A stretch of DNA of 64,000 bases from Thiogranum longum (lineage in GTDB: Bacteria > Pseudomonadota > Gammaproteobacteria > DSM-19610), in assembly GCF_004339085.1 (NCBI RefSeq), contig NZ_SMFX01000001.1, positions 1,744,242 through 1,808,241 on the forward strand. The letters are read 5' to 3'. This document shows positions 18,401-26,375 of the stretch, piece by piece. The translations under genes and the position numbers were made by a program. How positions within the stretch are numbered: position 1 is the first letter of the stretch; every line of letters begins with the position of its first letter. Below the pieces are notes generated by a model. It searched no databases. It had not been told where the DNA came from and saw only the letters and a list, made by a program, of their open reading frames with translations.

Positions 18401-18823
18401 ATGAAAATCTTCTTAAAACTGCTACCCCTGTCAGCCATACTGCTGGCGTTTAACGCCTGGGCCGAACTGGCTGTCATCGTTGCCCCGTCCGTTAACATTG
18501 ACAGCATCAACGCCGAACAGCTGGAACGGTTATACCTGAACCGGGCCGATCGTTTCCCTGGCGGAGTCCCCCTGAAACCTCTGGATCAACGCAATGACTC
18601 GGAACAGCGCAAGGCATTTGTCACTCGCATACTGGGTATGTCTGAAACCGAACTGTCTGAATACTGGTCACGACGCATGTTCTCCGGCAAGGGACACCCG
18701 CCACGCACTGTCGAAAATGATGATGCCGTTATAGAACGTGTTCTCGCCGACCCGGGGAACATCGGCTACATTGACGGGGATTCGGTGGATGATCGCGTCA
18801 AGGTCCTGCTGCGAATTCCCTGA
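18401..18823 (+). CDS. Periplasmic phosphate-binding-like (PstS-type) small protein
   Basis: A 140-residue protein with a signal peptide ending at FNAWAELA. The mature part (VIVAPSVNIDSINAEQLERL, then GVPLKPLDQRNDSEQRKAFV and GNIGYIDGDSV) matches the short PBP-like domain related to PstS. It is only one lobe long, much shorter than a full phosphate-binding protein, so a transport role is doubtful and a sensing or accessory role is possible. It is co-transcribed with the porin-like gene and ended by a strong terminator. Confidence 0.75.
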   Translation: MKIFLKLLPLSAILLAFNAWAELAVIVAPSVNIDSINAEQLERLYLNRADRFPGGVPLKPLDQRNDSEQRKAFVTRILGMSETELSEYWSRRMFSGKGHPPRTVENDDAVIERVLADPGNIGYIDGDSVDDRVKVLLRIP

Positions 18824-18845
18824 GCAGGATATTTGCTGATCTGAA

Positions 18846-18879
18846 ATGCCGCTTACCGGAAACGGAAGCGGTATTTTTT
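18846..18879 (+). terminator. Intrinsic terminator of the porin/PBP unit
   Basis: A 12-bp stem with a single bulged A, capped by a GAAA tetraloop and followed by six T, 23 bases after the PBP-like gene. The convergent gene ends at 18902. Confidence 0.93.
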
Positions 18880-18901
18880 GCCTGCATGAAACATTTGCCC
18901 T

Positions 18902-19312
18902 TCAGGAACAGAAGATCCTCGGCCAGCGCTCATACAAGGCATCTGAAAGCTGCGGCTCGACCACGACAACGTAAAGCCGCTGTTCATGACGTTCGTGTGC
19001 GACCAGCCCCTGTATCCACTTGCCCTTCGGCAACTCAAACCAGCGTGTACGCCCCTCCATATCCTGTTCCATAAAGCGCTGCACGCAAATTTTTACAGGC
19101 ACAGGGAACCACTTGTCCCAACGCCCGGCATAAATGCTGTCCAATCGTGCACAGCAGCCAAACGGCAAGGCTCCCCGCTGGATTTTTCGTCGCCCCCACG
19201 GCAGCAGACTGCACCCACCACTTCGGGTCCTGACCGGCAAGGTGGCTTTCGGGTTGCTGAAGTACACCTGGAATGACTCCCCCAGGTAGCTGTAGCCTGC
19301 ACCAACACACAT
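18902..19312 (-). CDS. Conserved protein encoded behind the UmuC-like polymerase
   Basis: A 136-residue protein starting MCVGAGYSYLGESFQVYFSN with LLPWGRR, GRWDKWFPVPVKI and a C-terminal ERWPRIF. A cysteine directly after the initiator methionine followed by a Gly/Tyr-rich start recalls HMCES/YedK (SOS-response-associated) proteins, whose Cys2 reacts with abasic sites, but the full domain is not recognisable and the protein is shorter. It starts 2 bases after the polymerase stop, so it is under the same LexA box. A role in damage tolerance is inferred from this context only. Confidence 0.6.
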   Translation of the reverse strand: MCVGAGYSYLGESFQVYFSNPKATLPVRTRSGGCSLLPWGRRKIQRGALPFGCCARLDSIYAGRWDKWFPVPVKICVQRFMEQDMEGRTRWFELPKGKWIQGLVAHERHEQRLYVVVVEPQLSDALYERWPRIFCS

Positions 19313-19314
19313 AA

Positions 19315-20541
19315 CTAGATGGTTTTCCGGTGCCCGAAGGGTTTCCAGGCAGGTGCAATGACATTCGGCATGTCCGAGCGCTTCAACAGGCGGGCAGGTG
19401 CCAGCACAAACTCACCATAGCGTTCATTGACACAATCCATGACCTGGTTGAACGCGTCCACCTTGCGTGTGTCATAGCCGAACAAACTCAACTGCTGCCC
19501 TTTCGGCTGTGGATGAAGCGCTGTTACCTGGACCTGGAAGATTCCCTCCCCGTCCCAGTATTCGCCCAGGACAAGTTCGCACAGCATCATGATCCTGCCG
19601 CCATCCTGTGTCGGGAAAGCCGTCTTCAGGGTGTCGCCCGCCCAGCCTTGTGAAGTACGCAGGCCGATACTGAACTTACAGGCCTCCAGCGCGTGACGGC
19701 GCAAGCGTGTCGCAACCTTTTCACTCATGTGCAACAACCAGGTATGAATGACTGCCCTGTCCCGTGTATTCGGCGGGACGACCTTGCCGTGCCCGATAGA
19801 CTTTGGCGCCGGCACCTGTGTCACAAGCTTCTCCGGGTCCTGTCCCTGGCACATGTACCAGATACGTCGTCCGGGGTTCCCGAAACGCTGCGCCAGTTCG
19901 CCGATCGGCAGTTTTTTCATGTCGCCGCAGGTATGAACGCCGCGTTCCGCCAGGAACCGGCCAATACCGGTACTGATACCACATAACTCCGTAACCGGGA
20001 CGGGGGCCAGTCGCTGCTGTGCCTCCCAGGGCGGGATAATGCACAGGCCATCCGGCTTATTGAGTTTGGCTGCATACTTTGCCGTCGTCTTGTCGCCACT
20101 CACACCCACCGAGCAGGATAGCCCCGAGACCTTGTGCACCGTTTGCTTGATCAGGTGCCCCATACGCCCGGCACTCCCCCACAGTCGCTGACAATCGGTG
20201 AGCTCCAGGAAAGCCTCGTCCACAGAAAACACCTCCACCCGGGGCGTGATGTCTTCCAGCGCCGCCATAATCCGGGTGGATACTTCCACGTAGCGTTCAG
20301 GGCGCGCAGGCACCTGGATAAAGTCCGGGCAAAGTTGCCTGGCTTCTTTTATGCGCATCCCGGTTTTAATGCCGTAGGCGCGCGCCTCGTAGGAACAGGT
20401 GATAATGCAGGTGCCGGTCCGGCCATTTGTCACGCCCACGGGCAACCCCTGCCATTCCGGGTAATCGGCCTGCTCTATCGAGGCAAAAAAGGCATTCATA
20501 TCGACCAGGGCAATCATGCGCGGCCAGCGGATGTTTTCCAT
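19315..20541 (-). CDS. umuC: Y-family DNA polymerase, UmuC-like
   Basis: A 408-residue translesion polymerase. Catalytic motifs VDMNAFFASIEQ (near residue 14) and SVDEAFLEL (near residue 104) carry the acidic residues; GDKTTAKYAAK and a helix-hairpin-helix part follow, and QQLSLFG near residue 346 is a sliding-clamp binding motif. No umuD gene is adjacent; a 136-residue unknown follows instead. Transcription is controlled by the LexA box 14 bases before the start. It may begin at the second ATG (MIALVDMN, eight codons in). Confidence 0.92.
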   Translation of the reverse strand: MENIRWPRMIALVDMNAFFASIEQADYPEWQGLPVGVTNGRTGTCIITCSYEARAYGIKTGMRIKEARQLCPDFIQVPARPERYVEVSTRIMAALEDITPRVEVFSVDEAFLELTDCQRLWGSAGRMGHLIKQTVHKVSGLSCSVGVSGDKTTAKYAAKLNKPDGLCIIPPWEAQQRLAPVPVTELCGISTGIGRFLAERGVHTCGDMKKLPIGELAQRFGNPGRRIWYMCQGQDPEKLVTQVPAPKSIGHGKVVPPNTRDRAVIHTWLLHMSEKVATRLRRHALEACKFSIGLRTSQGWAGDTLKTAFPTQDGGRIMMLCELVLGEYWDGEGIFQVQVTALHPQPKGQQLSLFGYDTRKVDAFNQVMDCVNERYGEFVLAPARLLKRSDMPNVIAPAWKPFGHRKTI

Positions 20542-20555
20542 GCGTCCATCCTGTT

Positions 20556-20575
20556 TACTGTATGGATATACAGTA
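20556..20575. promoter_or_regulatory. LexA (SOS) box
   Basis: TACTGTATGGATATACAGTA, which fits the gammaproteobacterial LexA consensus TACTGT-(AT-rich)-ACAGTA in both half sites. It lies 14 bases before the polymerase start codon, so LexA bound here would block the polymerase/136-residue unit and DNA damage would induce it. Confidence 0.93.
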
Positions 20576-20619
20576 TCAGGCAGGCCCGGAAAGATATCAA
20601 CCGGCGGGGAAGGAATAAG

Positions 20620-21177
20620 TCAGAGCGTGCCGGCCTGCCTGGCAAGGAAACAGGTTTTCGCCGACAGTTCGAGCGAGCAGGTCCACTTATAGGCCAGGTT
20701 AATGGATTCCGCGGCAGCATAAACACCATGCCCGCGTACCACGACGACCTTGTGTTTCGCCAACGCATCTGCAACCGCATCGGCCGCCAGCTCGAGGTAA
20801 CGGTCATAGGGAATACTGATGACAGGAATACGCTCGAAGTAGTACTGCCCCTCGAAGTCACAGGGGACAAAGTCTTCACCGTGCAGGGTCATGGCAACAC
20901 TGTAGGCACCGTGACTGTGCAGCACTGCGCCGGCGCGCGGATTTTTCCGGTAGACCTGCGCGTGCAGGGTTGCGTCCAGTGACGCGCCTTCTGCCGGCTT
21001 TCCATCAACCGGACATTGAATCAGCTGAGTGTCTTCCAGCAGATCCGCGCAGGCACCCGTAGGTGTAACCCAGAACTGGGCCTGGTCACGCACCGAGGCG
21101 TTACCGCTATGGGAATCGTTGTAACCGTATTGGCGGAGCCACCGGTAGTGACGGACAAGGTCGCGCTGAATATCCAT
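20620..21177 (-). CDS. Class II aldolase/adducin family protein
   Basis: A 185-residue protein with the fold's typical motifs: SHSGNASVR (substrate phosphate side), AVLHSHGAYSVAM (metal-binding HxH) and VVVRGHGVYAAAES (third histidine). The family includes fuculose- and ribulose-phosphate aldolases/epimerases and MtnB dehydratase of methionine salvage. The exact substrate cannot be told. It follows the ExeA-type ATPase gene by 28 bases on the same strand. Confidence 0.85.
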   Translation of the reverse strand: MDIQRDLVRHYRWLRQYGYNDSHSGNASVRDQAQFWVTPTGACADLLEDTQLIQCPVDGKPAEGASLDATLHAQVYRKNPRAGAVLHSHGAYSVAMTLHGEDFVPCDFEGQYYFERIPVISIPYDRYLELAADAVADALAKHKVVVVRGHGVYAAAESINLAYKWTCSLELSAKTCFLARQAGTL

Positions 21178-21205
21178 CGGGGCATTCTACCCTGCCGTGC
21201 AGCAC

Positions 21206-23212
21206 CTAGCGACAGGTAGAAAGAAAACGTGCTGTCGGGCCGTTGCACGGGTTGGTCGCGAACCCCTCTGTTTCCGTTATATTATCCGGGTCTTCTTTTT
21301 CGCCTGTCAGCGCAGTCGATACTGTTGTTTCCGGCAACCGGGGCGTTTCTGAGGGTGGAGCCACCGCCGTTTCCTCTACAGGTGTTTCAACAGGCAATTC
21401 GTCATCATCTTCTTCTGACCATTCAAGGGTATTGGTCCAGCCTGCCGGAACGGGAGTCCTGCTTCTGCTGACCGGCCTGACGGCTGTAGTCGGTACAGCA
21501 TTTTCACGTTCAGCCTGCTCGCGCCGGGCCTTTTCAAGCTTCGCCTGTTCCTGCTTCGCCTGCTCCGCTGCACGCTGCTTTGCCAGACGCGCTTCTTTCT
21601 CACGCCGGGCTTTTTCAAGCTGCGCCTGTTCCTGCTTCGCCTGCTCTGCTGCACGCTGCTTTGCCAGACGCGCCTCTTCCTCGCGCCGGGCCTTTTCAAG
21701 CTTCGCCTGTTCCTGCTTCGCCTGCTCTGCTGCACGCTGCTTTGCCAGACGCGCTTCTTTCTCTCGCCGGGCTTTTTCAAGCTTCGCCTGTTCCTGCTTC
21801 GCCTGCTCCGCTGCACGCTGCTTTGCCAGACGCGCTTCTTTCTCTCGCCGGGCTTTTTCAAGCTGCGCCTGTTCCTGCTTCGCCTGCTCCGCTGCACGCT
21901 GCTTTGCCAGACGTGCTTCTTTCTCTCGCCGGGCTTTTTCAAACCTTAGCTGTTCCTGTCTGGCCTTCTCCGCAAGACCCTTATTCTCCGCCGCCACAGG
22001 CACATTTGCTGCCTTTGGCGCCACAGGGGCCGACAGCAGCTTCTCGCCTGACACCAGCAAATCATCCCACCCCGGCAACCACGCCTCGCGACTCGCCCAG
22101 GCGGTTGCGCCTACCATCACGACAACTGCGACGAATAACCACAGGGCGCTGCGCTCTCCGCGTGAACCATGCGTTTTTTCGGCATTCACAACCAGCTTGT
22201 GTAAATCGGACGACACCACCTTCTCCGGCTTGTCTGCGGGCGCTCGCACGTTAGCATCCCGGACCGGCTCCGCAGACAGTTCCGGCTGGGGTTTACTGCT
22301 TTCCTGCTCAGGCTCGTGAACCTGCGCAGGCACCTCTTTCTCCGCAGCAGCAACCGGGATCTCTTCTGGTGCTATTACCGCAGCGCGCTGTCGCGCTTCT
22401 TCCATGGCTTTTCCAAGTTGCTGTTCTTGAGCAACAGCTTCTATCACATCAGGGCCAATATGCTCTCGATGCTGGGCGTAGCCGTAAACCAGGCTGAGAT
22501 CGCAAAGCCGATTGATGACGCGGGGAATACCCTGACTGAATTCAAAAACCCGCTGGCAGGCATCCCGGGTAAACAAATCTGCAGCGCCGCCGGCGTGCGT
22601 GACTCTGTGCTGTATATAGAGACAGGTCTCATCAGCGTCCAGACCGCCAAGGTAATAGTCCATACTGATGCGTTGCGCAAACTGGGCCAGTTCGGGACTG
22701 CGCAGTTTATCCCGAAGTTCGTTCTGCCCGATCATAATAATCTGTAACACCAGGTCTTTCTCGGAGTTAACGTTGGACAGCATGCGCAGTTCTTCCAGCG
22801 CTTCCATCGACAGGTTTTGTGCCTCATCGATAATCAGTAGCGTGCGTTTTCCCTGCGCATAACGCTGGATGGCAAAATCGATAAACCGCTTGTGCAGTTC
22901 TATGTGATTGTCTGATCCGCCCGGCAAGCCATAGGCCGTCATGACCCACTGCATCAGTTCGCCAAACGAGGGGTGGGTATTGGAAACCAGTCCGACCTGG
23001 GTATCACCATCCAGCCGATTAAGGAGCTCACGAACAAGTGTGGTTTTACCTGCGCCGATCTCGCCACTGATAACGCAAAAACCGGACTGGTTGAAGATCG
23101 CCAGCTCCAGCGTATCGAGTGCAGCACGGTGCTTCTCCCCGAGAAACAGGAAGTCCGGATCCGGCAACAGGGAAAACGGACGTTCGGAAAATCCGTAGAG
23201 CTGCTCGTACAT
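21206..23212 (-). CDS. ExeA-type AAA+ ATPase with membrane segment and repeat region
   Basis: A 668-residue protein. The first 270 residues are an AAA+ ATPase of the ExeA/GspA kind: MYEQLYGFSERPFSLLPDPD, Walker A GEIGAGKTT, Walker B LLIIDEAQNL. A membrane helix lies near residues 355-372 (LWLFVAVVVMVGATAWAS). Residues about 420-570 are a highly charged helix built from 27-residue repeats, followed by an acidic C-terminus. ExeA works with ExeB to insert the type II secretion secretin through peptidoglycan; here no gspB-like gene is adjacent, and the repeat arm is unusual. Function is inferred as envelope assembly. Confidence 0.82.
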   Translation of the reverse strand: MYEQLYGFSERPFSLLPDPDFLFLGEKHRAALDTLELAIFNQSGFCVISGEIGAGKTTLVRELLNRLDGDTQVGLVSNTHPSFGELMQWVMTAYGLPGGSDNHIELHKRFIDFAIQRYAQGKRTLLIIDEAQNLSMEALEELRMLSNVNSEKDLVLQIIMIGQNELRDKLRSPELAQFAQRISMDYYLGGLDADETCLYIQHRVTHAGGAADLFTRDACQRVFEFSQGIPRVINRLCDLSLVYGYAQHREHIGPDVIEAVAQEQQLGKAMEEARQRAAVIAPEEIPVAAAEKEVPAQVHEPEQESSKPQPELSAEPVRDANVRAPADKPEKVVSSDLHKLVVNAEKTHGSRGERSALWLFVAVVVMVGATAWASREAWLPGWDDLLVSGEKLLSAPVAPKAANVPVAAENKGLAEKARQEQLRFEKARREKEARLAKQRAAEQAKQEQAQLEKARREKEARLAKQRAAEQAKQEQAKLEKARREKEARLAKQRAAEQAKQEQAKLEKARREEEARLAKQRAAEQAKQEQAQLEKARREKEARLAKQRAAEQAKQEQAKLEKARREQAERENAVPTTAVRPVSRSRTPVPAGWTNTLEWSEEDDDELPVETPVEETAVAPPSETPRLPETTVSTALTGEKEDPDNITETEGFATNPCNGPTARFLSTCR
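21520..21965 (-). repeat. Five exact-period 81-bp tandem repeats inside the ExeA-like gene
   Basis: The anchor TGCTCYGCTGCACGCTGCTT recurs at 21561, 21642, 21723, 21804 and 21885, an exact period of 81 bases. Copies differ at few positions (K/E, Q/K changes). Each encodes 27 residues (KQRAAEQAKQEQA plus a basic EKARREKEARLA-like part), predicted as one continuous charged helix. The high identity at DNA level suggests recent expansion by slippage or recombination. Confidence 0.93.
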
Positions 23213-23348
23213 ACGACTTAATCCCCCAACAGGTCTTTACTTTATCGTACTTATTATTTTTGTTGCTGTACGCCCCCCGCGCACAGACACACCTTACCAG
23301 AAACAGGCCGAAACGGCAGTAAACGGCGTTTCTGACGCCCTGTTCGTT

Positions 23349-23945
23349 CTATTCGCCTTCGCCGACCTGTGTGGGTGGGGCATCTGCAGCCTTGCCCGTT
23401 TCGAACAGGTCTCCGAGACCTTTTTTCAGGGTTTTCAGCATATCCGGGACTTCGATTTCCATGACCTGGTCACTGATCCACTTACGGTCTTTTTCACCCA
23501 TGGTGTTGGTTACACACTCACCCAGGAAGCGCTTGAACTGGTATCCCGGCTCACCGTTGTCAAAACTGCACTCGGCATAGTCAGCCAAACGTTGGTTGAG
23601 CGTATCGATAAAGCCCGGCCGGAAGTCCTGGCCCCGACCTTCAGAATCCACCCGGTTATCATGGTAGGTATCGGCCATTTTCAGCGCCAGTGCGACAATG
23701 AATTTCTGCCGCTGTTCGTCATCGAGATCACCGTGTACCAACCGGTCCGTCACATGGATCAGGAATGCACTCAACTCCTGCAGTACGGCAAGGCGCTGCA
23801 GTTGCGTGTCGGTCTGAAAACCTTCATTCTCAAGATTGAGCAGTGCCTGCCCGGCAATACGCCATTCGATAAACGCCAGCGCGCCGGCATTTTCTTCGAT
23901 TGTTCGCGCTCTTCCCTTGTTTTTCCAACGACTTCGAATACGCAC
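23349..23945 (-). CDS. Conserved protein of unknown function
   Basis: A 198-residue soluble, mostly helical protein starting MRIRSRWKNKGRARTIEENA; it includes LNLENEGFQTDTQLQRLAVL, a DTYHDNR part and a Lys/Gly/Ala-rich end. No signal peptide or catalytic motif is visible. It is transcribed divergently from the gene at 24035 with only about 90 bases between the starts. I do not recognise a function. Confidence 0.6.
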   Translation of the reverse strand: MRIRSRWKNKGRARTIEENAGALAFIEWRIAGQALLNLENEGFQTDTQLQRLAVLQELSAFLIHVTDRLVHGDLDDEQRQKFIVALALKMADTYHDNRVDSEGRGQDFRPGFIDTLNQRLADYAECSFDNGEPGYQFKRFLGECVTNTMGEKDRKWISDQVMEIEVPDMLKTLKKGLGDLFETGKAADAPPTQVGEGE

Positions 23946-24034
23946 TTAATGTACTCCACTATCTTGCTGGCGCATCAGATTACATCATGCTAGCATCAAA
24001 AACCATAGTAGTTTACTCAGGTATTTCTCCGCGT

Positions 24035-25099
24035 ATGCAAGCCCGGCAAACAGCCCTGACTCCCCGCCTGCAAACTGTGCAGTCTGCCGTACAGCATAAC
24101 TGCCATATTGCCGACGCCCGCTTCGCCAGCGATTACACACTGTGTGTCTACCTGCTGAAGATGCGTGAGTATTATCGCTGGGAACAGCGTCTGCCCTATG
24201 GCACCCGCATTTCCAATGATGCAGTCGGCGACTGGCTGACGGCACGCGAGGAATTCTGGGAAACGCTGGAAAATGAAAATTTTCAGCCAGTAGAAATCGA
24301 TGGGCAGCAATTCGACCCCTTCGACAGCGATGCCATCAACGATGCACTGAAGAATGACCGGCTAATATACAGTGCCGGCTATGGCAATATGGCCAAACCC
24401 CTGTTCATGCTGGCACGCCTTGAGCGCAGCTTCGAGCAAGACGGGAACTCCGTGTATATAACGACTGAAGAATATGCACGCGACCTGGTGGCACCACCCG
24501 CCATGTCGCTGGACGGAAAAATGTTTATCCGCCAGGAATCCCTGCGTCGCATGCTCTGGGAACGTTATGAAGAATGGCGCTGGAACCGCCCGGACAATGC
24601 CATGGCGCGTGCAATAGGCTGCTACGATTTCGACAACAATCTCGATTCATCGCTGGATTCAATGACCCGGCATGAAACCGATACGTTGATTCTGCACGAA
24701 ATCGGTGAAATCGAGGCAGGGAAACAGCTCGGTAAAGGCTGGGAGGAAATGCTCGCCAGCCTCCCCCGCTCACGCCTGGAGCTGATGGCACGTGCCGTAC
24801 GAGATCACCTCGCCGACGCCCTGTCCACCCTGCCTGCCCTGCTGGAACAGGAACACCCTGCGTCACTGCATTTTTACTTCGGCAACCTGTCCGGCATGCG
24901 CAAGCAAATCTACCCGGCCCTGTTCCAGGCCTACAATCATTGGGTAGAATGTGGAAACCGTGATGAACTGCAACGCCAGCTAGAGGTCGGCCGGGATCAT
25001 TGGCTGCAGGTCGCGGACGAACTCATGCAACTCCACGAAGGTCGCGTCAAAAAAGCCTGGACAGACATGGAAACACTCATCGAGAAGAAAGCGCTTTAG
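24035..25099 (+). CDS. Conserved protein, Sfum_1244-like
   Basis: A 354-residue soluble protein (if begun at MQARQTALTPRLQTVQSAVQ). The part HNCHIADARFASDYTLCVYL is very typical of a conserved family I know as Sfum_1244, whose function is unknown. Histidine and cysteine residues near the start (HNCH) could bind metal, but this is a guess. The open frame extends 45 codons further upstream into the promoter region of the divergent gene and was not used. It is followed 11 bases later by a 2OG-Fe(II) oxygenase gene, so the two are probably co-transcribed. Confidence 0.7.
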   Translation: MQARQTALTPRLQTVQSAVQHNCHIADARFASDYTLCVYLLKMREYYRWEQRLPYGTRISNDAVGDWLTAREEFWETLENENFQPVEIDGQQFDPFDSDAINDALKNDRLIYSAGYGNMAKPLFMLARLERSFEQDGNSVYITTEEYARDLVAPPAMSLDGKMFIRQESLRRMLWERYEEWRWNRPDNAMARAIGCYDFDNNLDSSLDSMTRHETDTLILHEIGEIEAGKQLGKGWEEMLASLPRSRLELMARAVRDHLADALSTLPALLEQEHPASLHFYFGNLSGMRKQIYPALFQAYNHWVECGNRDELQRQLEVGRDHWLQVADELMQLHEGRVKKAWTDMETLIEKKAL

Positions 25100-25110
25100 G
25101 ACTACACGCA

Positions 25111-25716
25111 ATGTCACAAACCCGACTGTCAACACCCCTGCGGACCATCGTGGAGGTTCAACCCAATACCTTTATTTTCGAAAAGCACAACGCACTCTCT
25201 CCGGAACTGTGTCAGGCCGCTATAGAACGTTTCGAAGCGCACAGCGAGGAGCAGTACGAAGGACGTGTTGGGCAACTCGCCGAGAAAGACCGCAGCATCA
25301 AGAAGTCCACCGACCTGGTGGTCAGCGGGAAAGCGCACTGGAAAGACATCGACCAGGCCTTGTTTCGTTCTATGGGGCAGGCCATTCTGGAGTTTCGAGA
25401 AAGCTATCCCTACTTCAAGGGCCCCTTCAAGGATATGGGCTACGCCATCCAGCGCACCTTGCCGGGCGAGCACTACCATTGGCACATCGATGGCGGCAGT
25501 CATGAATTCAGCCAGCGCCAGCTGGTCGCCGTGTGGTACCTCAACGACGTGGAAGGACCGGGCGGCGAAACAGAGTTTCTGTTCCAGAACATCAAAATCA
25601 AACCCGAACAGGGCAAGCTGGTACTTTTCCCGCCCTTCTGGACACACGAACATCGTGGCGCCACCCTGAAGAAAGGTGTCAAGTACATCGCCACGACCTG
25701 GGTGGTATTCGCCTGA
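25111..25716 (+). CDS. 2OG-Fe(II) oxygenase
   Basis: A 201-residue protein with the double-stranded beta-helix motifs of iron/2-oxoglutarate oxygenases: HWHIDGG (HxD iron ligands), then LFPPFWTHEHRGATL carrying the distal histidine, with KYIATTWV at the end. It resembles prolyl-hydroxylase-type (P4Hc) enzymes. The ATG at 25111 was chosen because it follows the upstream gene by 11 bases; the long upstream extension overlaps that gene. The protein or small molecule it hydroxylates is unknown. Confidence 0.85.
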   Translation: MSQTRLSTPLRTIVEVQPNTFIFEKHNALSPELCQAAIERFEAHSEEQYEGRVGQLAEKDRSIKKSTDLVVSGKAHWKDIDQALFRSMGQAILEFRESYPYFKGPFKDMGYAIQRTLPGEHYHWHIDGGSHEFSQRQLVAVWYLNDVEGPGGETEFLFQNIKIKPEQGKLVLFPPFWTHEHRGATLKKGVKYIATTWVVFA

Positions 25717-25718
25717 AC

Positions 25719-26177
25719 GTGACAGACGTAGAAATTCGCCCGCCAAAAGATGCCTGTGAGCTGGAAGCCGGCTACGCGCTGCGCTGGGAAGTACTACGCG
25801 CACCCTGGCAAAAGCCACACGGCAGCGAACGCGACGAGCTGGATGATTCAGCGCGACACTACCTGGCGATTGATACGCAAGGCAACATACTGGCAACCGG
25901 ACGCATTCATTCAGTTAAAGCATCCACCGCGCAGATTCGCTATGTTGCCGTGCACCCTGATTACGAAAAGCAAGGACTGGGAAAGCAGTTGCTCGCGGCA
26001 CTGGAATGCAATGCTGCAAGCAACGGAGAAAACCATATCATTCTGCATGCGCGAGATAACTCCCTGGCATTCTACCTCCATTGCGGCTACCGGGTTATTC
26101 GCCAGTCATACCTGCTGTTTGATGTCATACAGCATTATGAAATGGAAAAATTCCTGCAGGTAAACACGCATCAATAG
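25719..26177 (+). CDS. GNAT family N-acetyltransferase
   Basis: A 152-residue acetyltransferase with the acetyl-CoA loop in VAVHPDYEKQGLGKQLLAAL and the C-terminal FYLHCGYRV. The start is taken as GTG at 25719, two bases after the oxygenase stop, because the open frame before it overlaps the oxygenase gene completely. No strong ribosome site is seen, which fits coupling to upstream translation. The substrate is unknown. Confidence 0.85.
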   Translation: MTDVEIRPPKDACELEAGYALRWEVLRAPWQKPHGSERDELDDSARHYLAIDTQGNILATGRIHSVKASTAQIRYVAVHPDYEKQGLGKQLLAALECNAASNGENHIILHARDNSLAFYLHCGYRVIRQSYLLFDVIQHYEMEKFLQVNTHQ

Positions 26178-26375
26178 CCCTGTCTTCGCTGAAGGTATTA
26201 CAACTCGAAAACTTGAGCTCATGGCCGCACAACTTTAAAGATCACTTCGACCAGCATCTGGATCACTACAGACTATACGAATGTACATTTTCCTTTCAAT
26301 ACTGCGTGCCGATACGTATTATCGATAGCATTCATAATGTTGCGTAACGATACCGACACACTGCAGGGACCGTGA

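Noticed and set aside
21243..22319. Long open frames on both strands (358, 224 and 188 residues) inside the ExeA-like gene
   Set aside because: They are frame shadows of the 81-bp repeat, whose period is divisible by three so that stop-free frames repeat; the translated products are low-complexity and have no start signals.
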